From assembly GCA_016708585.1 (NCBI GenBank), contig JADJFK010000014.1, positions 1 through 64,000 on the forward strand: DNA of 64,000 bases, read 5' to 3'. This document shows positions 33,686 through 42,991 of this stretch, piece after piece. The position numbers were made by a program, and so were the translations under genes. Below the pieces are notes generated by a model, which was not told where the DNA came from, did no database searches, and saw only the letters and a program-made list of their open reading frames with translations. The stretch's first letter is position 1. Each line of letters opens with the position of its first letter. The DNA comes from Sulfuritalea sp. Lineage in GTDB: Bacteria > Pseudomonadota > Gammaproteobacteria > Burkholderiales > Rhodocyclaceae.

Positions 33686-36600
33686 TGGACGCGGACTACG
33701 ATGGCGAAGGCGATATCGACCGTGCCTGGCGGGAGGGACTCATCCCGGATCCGCTGCTGTCGGTCTCCGAATGGTCAGACCGGCACCGGATGCTGTCGAG
33801 CAAGGCCTCAAGCGAACCCGGCCGCTGGCGTACCGCGCGAACGCCTTACCTCAAGGCCATCATGGATTGCCTGTCGCCAACCTCGCCCGTGGAACGGGTG
33901 GTGTTCATGAAAGCCGCACAGTTGGGCGCGACCGAGATGGGCAACAACTGGATCGGCTATGTGATCCATCACGCCCCCGGGCCGATGATGGCGGTGTGGC
34001 CCACCGTGGACATGGCCAAGAACAACTCGAAACAGCGGATCGACCCGCTGATCGAGGAATCGCCGGTGCTGGCAGAACGGATCATGCCGCCGCGCAGCCG
34101 CGACTCGGGCAATACCATTCTGGCCAAGGAGTTTCGTGGCGGCGTGCTGCGCATGGTCGGTGCAAACAGTGCCGTGGGCCTGCGCTCGATGCCGGTGCGC
34201 TACCTGTTTCTCGACGAGGTGGATGGCTATCCGGTTGACGTCGATGGTGAGGGAAGCGCGGTGGCGCTGGCTGAGGCGCGGACCCGGACCTTCGCCCGGC
34301 GCAAGATCTTTATCGTCTCGACGCCCACGGTTGCAGGCGTCAGCACCATCGAGCGCGAGTACGAAGCGAGTGATCAGCGGCGCTATTTTGTGCCGTGTCC
34401 GCACTGTGGACACCGGCAATGGCTGCGTTTCGAGCAATTGCGCTGGGCGCGCGACGAGACGGAAGCGCACCCCGAGACCGTGGCCTATGTCTGCGAAGCC
34501 TGTGAAGTGCCGATTCCCGAGCATCACAAGACGTGGATGCTGGAGCACGGGGAATGGCGGGCAATGGCGGAAGGCGCCCGGCGAACGGTGGGTTTCCATC
34601 TGTCCAGCCTGTACAGCCCTATCGGCTGGCGGAGTTGGCGGGAGATCGCCGCTGCCTGGGAGCGGGCCATCCACAAGGTATCGGGGTCGGCGGCTGCGAT
34701 CAAGACCTTCAAGAACACCGAACTCGGTGAAACCTGGGTGGAGGAGGGCGAAGCCCCCGATTGGCAGCGCCTGCTGGAACGCCGGGAGGACTACCGAATG
34801 GGGTCCATCCCGCCGGGCGGCCTACTCCTGACCGGCGGGGCCGATGTCCAGAAAGATCGTATCGAAGTCTCGATCTGGGCGTTTGGTCGGGGCAAGGCCG
34901 CCTGGCTGGTCGAACATCGCGTGCTGATGGGCGATACGGCGCGCGCGGAGGTCTGGCACGCGCTGGCGCGACTGATCGATGAGACCTGGTGCCATGCCTC
35001 GGGTGCCGCCGTGCCGCTGGTGCGCTTCGCCATCGATACCGGGTTTGCGACGCAGGAGGCCTATGCCTTCGTGCGTGCCGTGCGCGATGCCCGGGTGATG
35101 GCGGTCAAGGGCGTCGCCCGCGGGGCTGCGCTGGTTGGCTCGCCCACCGCGGTCGATGTCACCGCCGGCGGCAAGAAGCTGCGCCGGGGGATCAAGGTCT
35201 TCTCTGTGGCGGGGGGCATTGCCAAGCTCGAGTTCTACAACAACCTGCGCAAGGCAGCCGATGTGGCCGAGGACGGGGTGACGCCGGTCTACCCGGTCGG
35301 ATTCGTCCATCTGCCCAAGGTCGACGCCGAGTTCCTCCAGCAGTTGTGCGCCGAGCAACTGGTGACGCGGCGCGACCGCAATGGCTTCGCGCTGCGCGAG
35401 TGGCAGAAGATGCGGGAGAGGAACGAAGGTTTGGATTGCTTCGATGCCGAAACGGATGTGCTGACCTACGCTGGATGGAAGCGATTTGGTGAAGTCGGAT
35501 ATGGTGACTTGCTGGCTACGGTCGATCTGGACAGTGACCTGATTGAATATCAGACACCGCAAGTATTGATCGACAGACCCTACGAGGGTGACTTGATGGT
35601 GGTCGATGGGAAATGTCTCAACTTTGCGGTCACACCCACCCATCGGATGGTCACCTTTCGCAAGGTGTATGACCGCAAGATTGGAAAATGGAACTTCGAC
35701 GTTCCGCCGAAGATCACGCTTGCCCAGGATCTGACGATTCACCACACGATCAAGATCAATGCTAGCTGGCGAGGGAACGGTCTGGTGGACGTCAAGATTC
35801 CCGCCAGCCTGAAGTCACGGGGCAAGGTGATCATCGAACCGGAGCGCATCGTGCCCGCCGCCGTCATGGCCTCGCTTCTTGGCTGGTACATCGCCGAAGG
35901 CTGGACGCAGGCATCGGCCTGCGGCAAAACCATCATGCGCACTGTTGGTATCTCGCAGACCAAGCCGGAAGGCCGGCAAGGGATCGAAGGCGTACTTGAT
36001 GCCTTGCCGTGGAACTGGCGTTGGGATGCCAGCGGCGCCGTGATCTCGTCCAAGCAACTCTACGACTACATCGCGCAGATGTGCCCCGGGCTCCAAGACA
36101 CGCGGCGTGTGCCGCAATGGATCAAGGACGCAGGGGAAGATGTGATCAATGCCTTCGTTGAAGCGGCGATTGCCGGCGATGGCTGGACACAGAATGGATC
36201 CCGGTCCTATGCCACCGTCAGCAAGGGTCTGGCCGATGATATGGCCGAGTTGTTCATCAAGATGGGCGGCAGCCCGAGCGTGACGAGCGTTCAACGCGAC
36301 GGTTGGTGCATTCGTGGTCAAGGCGGCGATCAGGTGCTTCCCCAGTTCTGGGTGCGAGAAAACAATCGCCGCCGTTCAGCGTCACTCGACGGCGCAGACC
36401 GGACGTGCATGGTGCGAGCCGTTCCCTATTCAGGCCGTGTCTATTGCGCCACGGTGCCCAATGGCACGTTGATCGTGCGCCGTCACGGCAAAATGCTGGT
36501 GGCAGGCAACTGTTACGTCTATGCCCGCGCTGCGGCGGCGGCCTCGGGCCTTGACCGCTTCGAGGAGCGCCACTGGCGTGAATTGGAAAAGCAACTCGGG

Positions 36601-36729
36601 ATCGCGACCGCCGATCCCCCCGACGTCTCTGATGAACCGCATGCCGAGGCCACCCCACCGGGTGGCCTTTCTGTTTCTGGTGTCGCCCCCGCCCGGCGGC
36701 GCCTGATCCGCAGCCGCTGGCTGACCTGA
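33685..36729 (+). CDS. Terminase large subunit, GpA family, interrupted by an intein
   Basis: 1014 residues in total, 656 without the intein, normal for lambda GpA-type packaging motors. ATPase motifs: VFMKAAQLGATEMGNNWIGY (Walker A-like) and YLFLDEVDGYP (Walker B). A zinc-like segment CPHCGHRQW and CEACE follows. The nuclease motif MRERNEGLD is joined to CYVYARAAAAASGLDRF only after removal of the intein at residues 585-942. It cuts concatemeric DNA and pumps it into heads. The frame is fully open, so protein splicing must occur for function. Confidence 0.92.
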   Translation: MDADYDGEGDIDRAWREGLIPDPLLSVSEWSDRHRMLSSKASSEPGRWRTARTPYLKAIMDCLSPTSPVERVVFMKAAQLGATEMGNNWIGYVIHHAPGPMMAVWPTVDMAKNNSKQRIDPLIEESPVLAERIMPPRSRDSGNTILAKEFRGGVLRMVGANSAVGLRSMPVRYLFLDEVDGYPVDVDGEGSAVALAEARTRTFARRKIFIVSTPTVAGVSTIEREYEASDQRRYFVPCPHCGHRQWLRFEQLRWARDETEAHPETVAYVCEACEVPIPEHHKTWMLEHGEWRAMAEGARRTVGFHLSSLYSPIGWRSWREIAAAWERAIHKVSGSAAAIKTFKNTELGETWVEEGEAPDWQRLLERREDYRMGSIPPGGLLLTGGADVQKDRIEVSIWAFGRGKAAWLVEHRVLMGDTARAEVWHALARLIDETWCHASGAAVPLVRFAIDTGFATQEAYAFVRAVRDARVMAVKGVARGAALVGSPTAVDVTAGGKKLRRGIKVFSVAGGIAKLEFYNNLRKAADVAEDGVTPVYPVGFVHLPKVDAEFLQQLCAEQLVTRRDRNGFALREWQKMRERNEGLDCFDAETDVLTYAGWKRFGEVGYGDLLATVDLDSDLIEYQTPQVLIDRPYEGDLMVVDGKCLNFAVTPTHRMVTFRKVYDRKIGKWNFDVPPKITLAQDLTIHHTIKINASWRGNGLVDVKIPASLKSRGKVIIEPERIVPAAVMASLLGWYIAEGWTQASACGKTIMRTVGISQTKPEGRQGIEGVLDALPWNWRWDASGAVISSKQLYDYIAQMCPGLQDTRRVPQWIKDAGEDVINAFVEAAIAGDGWTQNGSRSYATVSKGLADDMAELFIKMGGSPSVTSVQRDGWCIRGQGGDQVLPQFWVRENNRRRSASLDGADRTCMVRAVPYSGRVYCATVPNGTLIVRRHGKMLVAGNCYVYARAAAAASGLDRFEERHWRELEKQLGIATADPPDVSDEPHAEATPPGGLSVSGVAPARRRLIRSRWLT
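35437..36510 (+). other. LAGLIDADG intein within the terminase large subunit (358 aa)
   Basis: It begins with Cys1 in CFDAETDVLTYAGWKRFGEV (block A). Block B is CLNFAVTPTHRMV with the T-x-x-H motif. Two LAGLIDADG-like helices follow (SLLGWYIAEGWTQ, FVEAAIAGDGWTQ), and the end is VPNGTLIVRRHGKMLVAGN before the +1 Cys. The terminal Asn is present; the usual penultimate His is replaced by Gly. Codon use is more AT-rich than the flanking extein. The insertion splits the conserved nuclease motif between NEGLD and CYVYA, a typical intein target. Confidence 0.9.
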
Positions 36730-36752
36730 AACCCACCTGAAGGAACCGATCC

Positions 36753-37250
36753 ATGAGTCTGCAAACCCAAATCCACAGCCTGGTGATTCGTATCGCCGAC
36801 GAGTTCAAGGCCGTCTATTCGAACATCGGCAGTCTGGCGTCGCTGTCGACCATCGACAAGTCGTCGCTGGTGGCCGCGATCAACGAACTCGAAGCCGCCA
36901 TCACCAGCGCGGCCTTGATCGATGATCTCGATCCCGGCAGTACGACCTCGACCTATTCGTCGTCCAAGATCGTCACGCTGCTCGATGACCTGCGCACCAA
37001 TATTCTCGGCGGGGCCGACCCTGCCTACGACACGCTGCTCGAGCTGCAGCAGGCTATCGAGAACGACCAGACGGGGATTGCCGCGATTACCGCCGCGCTC
37101 GATGTGCGCGTTCGTTTCGATGCGCCCCAGGTCCTCACAACGCTGGAGCAGGAACAAGCGCTCAGTAACATCGGGGCGGTCGCCAGCAGCGCCATCGGGG
37201 ATCCCGAAACCGACTTCGTCGTCCTCTTCGAAGCCGCCCTGATCGCCTGA
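36753..37250 (+). CDS. Virion protein with tail-fibre-like N-terminus
   Basis: 165 residues. MSLQTQIHSLVIRIADEFKA resembles the N-terminus of many phage tail fibres. The rest is helical with YSSSKIVTLLDDLRTNILGG and a repeated ALSNIGAVASSAIGD segment like that in fibre shafts. It is unusual to find it between terminase and portal genes. I infer a structural role only. Confidence 0.6.
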   Translation: MSLQTQIHSLVIRIADEFKAVYSNIGSLASLSTIDKSSLVAAINELEAAITSAALIDDLDPGSTTSTYSSSKIVTLLDDLRTNILGGADPAYDTLLELQQAIENDQTGIAAITAALDVRVRFDAPQVLTTLEQEQALSNIGAVASSAIGDPETDFVVLFEAALIA

Positions 37251-37252
37251 TC

Positions 37253-37645
37253 ATGAGTCTGGCTTTGCACATTGCGGCGCTCGCCAGCCGGGTGGGGACC
37301 GAGATCAAGGCCCTGGTGCGTCCCGATCATCCCGGGCTCGCGCGGGCCTGGGTCTCGTTTGGCTATAACGGCAGTGCGGTCGTCATCAATGCCGCGCACA
37401 ACGTGGCGGGGGTCACGCGCCTGGCGGCGGGGCGCTACCGCATCACCTTTGCCACCCCGTTCGCTGATGCCAATTACTGCTGGCAGGCGTTTGCCCGCAG
37501 TTCGGCCAACACCGGCACGGCGCGTACCGCGCTCGCGCGGTCAACGTCGGATGCCAAGACCGCCGCGTACGTCGAGGTCGTCTGTGCGACGGGGAACACC
37601 TCGCTTGCCGACACCACGGAGATGAACCTGGTGGTTTACCGCTGA
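37253..37645 (+). CDS. Virion protein with beta-rich C-terminus
   Basis: 130 residues, starting MSLALHIAALASRVGTEIKA, the same N-terminal pattern as its neighbour. The remainder (AWVSFGYNGSAVVINAAHNV, then YRITFATPFADANYCWQAFA) is a beta-sandwich-like domain found at the ends of tail or fibre proteins. The stop overlaps the gpW ATG. Confidence 0.6.
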   Translation: MSLALHIAALASRVGTEIKALVRPDHPGLARAWVSFGYNGSAVVINAAHNVAGVTRLAAGRYRITFATPFADANYCWQAFARSSANTGTARTALARSTSDAKTAAYVEVVCATGNTSLADTTEMNLVVYR

Positions 37646-37866
37646 TGGCCTACACCCAGGAACAACTGACCGCGTTGGAGACGGCGCTGGCCAAAGGCGA
37701 GAAGCGCGTGACCTTCGGCGACAAGAGTGTCGAGTACCGCACGGTCGAGGAACTGCAGGCGGCCATCGAGGCGGTGAAGCGGGACTTGCATGATCAAGCG
37801 GTCGCCACCGGCTTGTGGCCACGCGCCCCCCGGCAGATTCGGGTGATGACGGGCAAGGGCTTCTGA
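37645..37866 (+). CDS. gpW-like head-tail joining protein
   Basis: 73 residues starting MAYTQEQLTALETALAKGEK, then VTFGDKSVEYRTVEELQAAI, the lambda gpW fold that plugs the portal. The stop overlaps the portal ATG. High confidence from length, motif and position before the portal. Confidence 0.88.
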   Translation: MAYTQEQLTALETALAKGEKRVTFGDKSVEYRTVEELQAAIEAVKRDLHDQAVATGLWPRAPRQIRVMTGKGF

Positions 37867-39350
37867 TGGGCTGGATGACCCGTATCCGTCACCGCTTGTT
37901 GGGCGGCATGCCGATTTACGATGGGACGGGAAGTGGCCGGCGAACGCTGGCCTGGGGTGTGTCCAATCCCGGTGCGGTGGCCGCGCTCGCCTACACCCAG
38001 GACAGTCTGCGGGCCAAGAGCCGCGATCTCGTGCGGCGCAATGCCTGGGCGGCAGCTGGCGTCGAAGCCTTCGTTGCCAACGCCATCGGGACTGGCATCA
38101 AGCCACAGAGCATGGTGGCCGATGCCGCTCAGCGGGAAGCCATCCAGCGCCTGTGGTGGGCGTGGTGCGAGAGCGCCGATGCCGCTGGCGTGACCGACTT
38201 CTACGGGGTGCAGGCGCTCGCCTGTCGGGCCATGCTCGAAGGCGGCGAAGCGCTGGTCCGGCTGCGCTGGCGGCGTCCGGAAGACGGCTTGCCGGTCGCC
38301 TTGCAGGTTCAGGTGCTCGAAGCCGAGCATCTGCCGGTCATGTTCAATGCCGATGCCGACAATGGCCACGTGATTCGTGCCGGTATTGAATTTGATCGGC
38401 TCGGGCGGCGCGTGGCGTATCACCTCTATCGCTCGCACCCCAATGATGGCGCCCTGGCGCCGATGTCGGGTGCTGGCGGGGTCGAGACGGTGCGGGTGCC
38501 GGCCGACGAGGTGGTCCATCTGTTTCGCGCCTTGCGCCCGGGACAGATTCGCGGTGAGCCGTGGCTGGCGCGGGCACTGGTGAAGCTGAACGAGTTGGAC
38601 CAATACGATGATGCCGAACTGGTGCGCAAAAAGACCGCCGCAATGTTTGCCGGTTTTATCACCCGGATGAGCCCCGAGGACAGTCTGCTGGGTGAGGGTC
38701 TGGCCGATGGCAACGGCGTTGCCCTGGCGGGACTTGAGCCGGGCACCCTGCAAATCCTGGAGCCGGGCGAGGACATCAAGTTCTCGGCGCCGGCCGATGT
38801 CGGCAGTTCCTACGCCGACTTCATGCGCTTGCAGTTTCGCGCGGTGGCGGCAGCGATGGGCATTACCTACGAGATGCTGACGGGAGATCTCACCCAAGTG
38901 AACTACTCGTCCATTCGCGCCGGTCTGCTCGAGTTCCGCCGGCGCTGCGAAGCAACCCAGCACGCGGTCATCGTTCACCAGTTGTGTCGGCCGATCTGGC
39001 GGGCCTGGATGGACCAGGCGGTTCTGGAAGGGGCTTTGTCCTTGCCCGGCTACGCCTTGAAGCCACGGTCTTTCCAAACCGCGCGCTGGGTGCCGCAAGG
39101 GTGGCAGTGGGTGGATCCGCAGAAAGAATTCACCGCCATGAAGCTGGCCATCCGTGCTGGCCTGACCAGTCGCTCGGAAGCCATCTCGGCCTATGGCTAT
39201 GACGCGGAGGACGTCGATCGCGAGATTGCGGCTGACAACGCCCGGGCCGACGCCCTGGGTCTGGTGTTTGATTCCGATCCCCGGCACGACCAGGCGCCCG
39301 CCAGTCCGGCCACGGGGTCGGCCCAACCGCTTGATCAACCGACGGAGTAA
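37866..39350 (+). CDS. Portal protein (lambda gpB family)
   Basis: 494 residues from MGWMTRIRHRLLGGMPIYDG. Family segments include SRDLVRRNAWAAAGVEAFVA, HLFRALRPGQIRGEPWLARA and MGITYEMLTGDLTQVNYSSI. Forms the twelve-part ring through which DNA enters. The frame is intact, and the start is chosen at the gpW overlap rather than at 37815. Confidence 0.92.
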   Translation: MGWMTRIRHRLLGGMPIYDGTGSGRRTLAWGVSNPGAVAALAYTQDSLRAKSRDLVRRNAWAAAGVEAFVANAIGTGIKPQSMVADAAQREAIQRLWWAWCESADAAGVTDFYGVQALACRAMLEGGEALVRLRWRRPEDGLPVALQVQVLEAEHLPVMFNADADNGHVIRAGIEFDRLGRRVAYHLYRSHPNDGALAPMSGAGGVETVRVPADEVVHLFRALRPGQIRGEPWLARALVKLNELDQYDDAELVRKKTAAMFAGFITRMSPEDSLLGEGLADGNGVALAGLEPGTLQILEPGEDIKFSAPADVGSSYADFMRLQFRAVAAAMGITYEMLTGDLTQVNYSSIRAGLLEFRRRCEATQHAVIVHQLCRPIWRAWMDQAVLEGALSLPGYALKPRSFQTARWVPQGWQWVDPQKEFTAMKLAIRAGLTSRSEAISAYGYDAEDVDREIAADNARADALGLVFDSDPRHDQAPASPATGSAQPLDQPTE

Positions 39351-39353
39351 TGC

Positions 39354-40578
39354 ATGTTGCCTCATCTTGCTGCCCGGATTTTTGGGACCCCGCTGCTCGT
39401 CCAGCGCGCCAAACTCGATGTCATCCTGGCCGTGCTGGGCGAGCGACTGAACATCCTGCCGCCGGCGACGGAACTGGCAGCACCCCCTCGCGCGGACACC
39501 CGCGTCGGGCGTACCCGGTATCGCCGTCATCGCCGTGCACGGCACTCTCGTCAAACGCACGGCCGGGCTCGACGCCGCATCCGGTCTGACGAGTTACGCC
39601 GACCTTGGCGTGACGCTCGAATCCGCGCTGGCGGATCCCCAGGTCGCCGGCATCCTGCTCGATATCGATTCACCGGGCGGCGAGGCCTCGGGAAGCTTCG
39701 AGTTGGCGCGACGGGTGCGCGAGGGGGCTGCGGTGAAGCCGATCTGGGCGCTCGCCAACGATTCGGCCTTCTCGGCGGCCTATGCGATTGCCGCGGCAGC
39801 CGACCGGGTGATCATTTCGGAAACGGGCGGGGTCGGATCGATTGGCGTCATCGCCTTGCACATTGACCAGTCGATCAAGGATGCCCACGACGGGTACCGC
39901 TACACGGCGGTGACGGCCGGCAGCCACAAGAACGATTTCTCGCCGCATGAGCCGCTCTCGGACACCGCCAAGGCCGAATTGCAGGCCGAGGTCGATCGAC
40001 TCTACGGGCTCTTCGTCGACCACGTTGCCGGCATGCGTCGGTGCACGGCGGAGCAGGTGCGGTTGACCGAAGCCGGCTTGTTCTTTGGCGCCAACGCCGT
40101 GGCGGCGGGGCTGGCCGATGCACTCGGGTCCTTCGAATCGGTCCTGTCGGATTTCTCGCTTTACCTTAACTCCCGAGGCCGCCCGGCGCCCCTGGCTCGG
40201 GCAGTGTCTCGTTCGGGGGCAGCCCATTCCTTGAAGGAGGAAGCCATGCAACAAAACGAAAACCCCCTCGCCGAGATGATCGGTGTCGATGCGGCCGCGC
40301 TCTTGGTGGACGAAGCGCGTCGCGCGGTCACCTTGTCCGCGCAAGCGGTGGCCGAGTTGTGTCTGATCGCGGGCGTGCCGGAGAAGGCCGCGGGTTTCAT
40401 CGCCGCCGGAAAGACCGAGGCACAGGTGCGGCGGACATTGATCGAGGCGCGTGCGGCCCATTCAGACGCGCTGTCGATCCAGTCGACGATCACGCCGGCG
40501 GCGGGCACCCAGGAGATGGCGACGCCCGAGAATTCGCCGATCGTGCGTGCCATCAAGAAACTTATTGCCAAGGAGTAA
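39354..40578 (+). CDS. S49-type head maturation protease with in-frame scaffold, one frameshift
   Basis: Lambda gpC-like. The N-terminus MLPHLAARIFGTPLLVQRAK is in one frame, and the catalytic part (GIAVIAVHGTLVKR, GILLDIDSPGGEASGSFELA, ANDSAFSAAYAIAAAA) is in the next, so one base is missing or extra near 39500. The nucleophile Ser is in DSAFSAAYA. The C-terminal 110 residues can be made alone from 40246 as scaffold. It trims head proteins during assembly. Span 1225 nt, not a multiple of three. Confidence 0.85.
40246..40578 (+). CDS. Internal scaffold protein (Nu3-like), same frame as the protease
   Basis: An ATG at 40246 lies 5 nt after AAGGAGG, a strong ribosome site inside the protease gene. 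The 110-residue product, MQQNENPLAEMIGVDAAALL to the stop at 40578, is helical as head scaffolds are. In lambda, gpC and Nu3 share their frames in the same way. The site decides this start. Confidence 0.7.
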   Translation: MQQNENPLAEMIGVDAAALLVDEARRAVTLSAQAVAELCLIAGVPEKAAGFIAAGKTEAQVRRTLIEARAAHSDALSIQSTITPAAGTQEMATPENSPIVRAIKKLIAKE

Positions 40579-40581
40579 GCC

Positions 40582-40959
40582 ATGCCTTTCATCACCGAAC
40601 GCCCCAATCTTGGCGACCTCTTGAAGTACGAGGCGCCGAATCTCTATTCCCGCGAGGCGGTGACGATTGCCGCCGGGCAGAACCTCCTGCTGGGGACCGT
40701 GCTCGGCCGGAACGCCGCCGACGGCAAACTGCACGCCCTGGATCCCGCCGCCACGGATGGCACCGAGATCGCCATCGGTGTCCTCGCGACGGATAGCGAC
40801 GCGACGCTGATTGACCGCGAGGACGCCATCCTGATCGCGCGCCACGCCATTGTGGCCCGTCACGCCGTGACTTGGCCGAGTGGCATTTCCGTGCCGCAGC
40901 AGACCGAGGCCGAAGGGCAACTCGCTCTGCTGGGCATCCTGGTTCGCCAGTCGGCGTGA
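40582..40959 (+). CDS. Head decoration protein (gpD-like)
   Basis: 125 residues. MPFITERPNLGDLLKYEAPN, then FSR-type beta segments (EIAIGVLATDSDATLIDRED, then ILIARHAIVARHAVTWP) match lambda gpD-family proteins. It stabilises the expanded head and follows the scaffold gene at 3 nt distance. Confidence 0.85.
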   Translation: MPFITERPNLGDLLKYEAPNLYSREAVTIAAGQNLLLGTVLGRNAADGKLHALDPAATDGTEIAIGVLATDSDATLIDREDAILIARHAIVARHAVTWPSGISVPQQTEAEGQLALLGILVRQSA

Positions 40960-41001
40960 TCGGCCGCTGATCCGCCCTGGCTTCTGCCTATTCCCTCTGA
41001 C

Positions 41002-41023
41002 AACCCGCCGCTGGCGGGTTTTT
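41002..41023 (+). terminator. Hairpin terminator before the major capsid gene
   Basis: AACCCGCC at 41002-41009 pairs with GGCGGGTT at 41013-41020, then TTT. It ends about 20 nt before the capsid ATG, where TGGAGAT is the ribosome site. It may set the amount of capsid message or terminate an upstream transcript. Confidence 0.65.
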
Positions 41024-41042
41024 GACTTTCTGGAGATCTGTC

Positions 41043-42047
41043 ATGCAAAATCCTTTCGACAACCCCGGCTTCGCCATGGCCAGCCTGACGGCGGCCATCA
41101 ACCTCATTCCCAACCGCTATGGGCGCCTCGAGCAGTTGGGGTTGTTTCCGGCCAAGCCGGTGCGCACGCGGCAAGTGATTATCGAAGAGCGTAACGGCAC
41201 GCTCAATCTGCTGCCGACGCAGCCCTTGGTGGGACCGTCGACCCTGAATGCGCGCGACAAGCGCAAGTTGCGCTCTTTCGTCGTGCCGCACGTGCCGCTG
41301 GACGACGTCGTTTTGCCCCGAAGAAGTGCAGGGCGTGCGTGCGTTCGGCTCCGAAACCGAGTCCGAGTCGATTGCTGGCGTCCTGGCGCAGCATCTGCAG
41401 AGTATGCGCAACAAGCATGCGATCACGCTGGAGCATTTGCGCATGGGCGCGCTCAAGGGCGTGATTCTCGATGCCGATGGCTCGGTGCTGCACAACCTCT
41501 ACAGCGACTTCGAGATCGGGCCGAAGAGCGTCAATTTCGCGTTGGCCACGGAGACGACCAATGTGCGCAACAAGTGCGTCGAGGTCAGTGCCCATATCGA
41601 GGCGAATCTGCGCGGTGAATTCATGACCGGCGTGCGCTGTCTGTGTTCGCCGGAGTTCTTCGAGAGCTTCGTCGGCCACGGCAAGGTCGAGAAGGCCTAC
41701 GAGAACTACGCCCAAGGCGCCATGCTGCGCGACGATGTGCGTACCGGCTTTGCCTTTGGCGGCATCATCTTCGAAGAGTATCGCGGCCAGGCGAGTACCC
41801 TCGACGGGAACGTGATGCGCTTTATTGCTGCCGGTGAGGCGCATGCCTTTCCGCTCGGCACGATCGACACCTTCAGCACCTACTTTGCCCCGGCCGACTT
41901 CAACGAGACGGTCAATACCCTCGGGCAATCCCTGTATGCGAAGCAGGAGCCACGCAAGTTCGACCGCGGCACCGACCTGCACACGCAGTCGAATCCGCTG
42001 CCGATGTGCCATCGCCCGGGGTACTCGTCAAGCTGACGATCTCCTGA
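41043..42047 (+). CDS. Major capsid protein (lambda gpE family), two indels
   Basis: The N-terminus MQNPFDNPGFAMASLTAAIN is in one frame. After an extra C near 41325 the protein continues EEVQGVRAFGSETESESIAG in the next frame, and a missing G near 42020 hides the true end RPGVLVKLTIS with the stop at 42045-42047. Corrected length is 334 residues, close to lambda gpE (341). Key segments include FEIGPKSVNFALATETTNVR and VRTGFAFGGIIFEEYRG. The two indels cancel, so errors are likely. Confidence 0.88.
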
Positions 42048-42331
42048 TGATCGACGTCGGTGCGCTCTACGAAGTCGCCGCGCGGGCCGGGCTGCTGGCG
42101 TTGGCGCGGGTCGACGGCAGGGCGGTGCCGGTGGACTTTCGGGCGCCCGATGTGGTGTTGCTGGACGGCTTGGTCTTGAGTCACCAGTACACCATGACCT
42201 ATCCCGCGGCCTGGTTGCCGGAGCTGGGCGCCGGCAGTGGGGTGGACATCGGCGGGCAGTCGTATCGCGTGCGCGAGATCACCGCGGTGGGCGATGGGTC
42301 CGAGCAGCGCGCCACGCTGACCCGCGTCTAG
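42047..42331 (+). CDS. Head-tail connector protein (gpFII-like position)
   Basis: 94 residues, starting MIDVGALYEVAARAGLLALA. The ATG overlaps the corrected stop of the capsid gene. QSYRVREITAVGDGSEQRAT is the family-like C-terminus of short head-closure proteins. Identified mainly by position and size. Confidence 0.65.
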   Translation: MIDVGALYEVAARAGLLALARVDGRAVPVDFRAPDVVLLDGLVLSHQYTMTYPAAWLPELGAGSGVDIGGQSYRVREITAVGDGSEQRATLTRV

Positions 42332-42340
42332 GTCGCTGCC

Positions 42341-42784
42341 ATGCCCCACTCGATTCGCGAGCAGATCCTGCAGGCCATCACCGGGACATTGGCGCCGGTG
42401 GCGGCGGCGCAGGGCGCGCAACTGCTGCGCTCGCCGACCACGGCGGTCACCCGCGAGGGGGCACCGGCGCTGTTGGTGTTTCCCGAATCCGACACGATCA
42501 GTGAACGGCCCAATGACCGGGTGGAACGCCAACTCATTGTGCGGCTGGTAGCGCTGGCGCGGGCGGTCGGGCCGATTGCGCCCGAAACCCAGGCCGATCA
42601 TCTGCTGGTCGGCGCCCATGCGGCGCTCTTCGCCAACGCCAATCTGGGCGGTCTGGCCCTTGGGATCAAGGAACTCGACTGCGAGTGGGACGTGGAAGAC
42701 GCCGATGCGACGGCGGCGACCCTTCCTGCGCGCTACCAGATCACCTACCGCACCCGTTTCCATGACCTCGCAAGCCAAGGATGA
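42341..42784 (+). CDS. Tail terminator / minor tail protein
   Basis: 147 residues. It starts MPHSIREQILQAITGTLAPV, has VFPESDTISERPNDRVERQL and a C-terminal YQITYRTRFHDL. Length and position between the head connector and the tail tube fit lambda gpU-like tail terminators. Confidence 0.65.
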   Translation: MPHSIREQILQAITGTLAPVAAAQGAQLLRSPTTAVTREGAPALLVFPESDTISERPNDRVERQLIVRLVALARAVGPIAPETQADHLLVGAHAALFANANLGGLALGIKELDCEWDVEDADATAATLPARYQITYRTRFHDLASQG

Positions 42785-42985
42785 ATGATGCATATCGAAC
42801 TTCTCAAGATCCACACCCATGCCGGCGTCGAGCAGGGCGCGGGCGCCGTCATCGAGGTCGATGAGAGCACGGCGCATTGGCTCATCGCGCACGGCGTCGG
42901 CCAGGCAGCCGCGTCTGCTGAGCCCCGGCGCGCCCGTCACAACGACGCAAACCCGGCATTTCCTCTCAACTCAACCAAGGAGTAA
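42785..42985 (+). CDS. DUF7210-like small tail-region protein
   Basis: 66 residues with two adjacent ATG codons (42785, 42788). MHIELLKIHTHAGVEQGAGA, then VIEVDESTAHWLIAHGVGQA is the DUF7210 pattern. It sits directly before the tail tube gene. Confidence 0.6.
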   Translation: MMHIELLKIHTHAGVEQGAGAVIEVDESTAHWLIAHGVGQAAASAEPRRARHNDANPAFPLNSTKE

Positions 42986-42991
42986 CACCGC

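Noticed and set aside
37794..39560. A 588-residue minus-strand frame opposite the portal gene
   Set aside because: Shadow of the high-GC portal gene; no family motif and no ribosome site.
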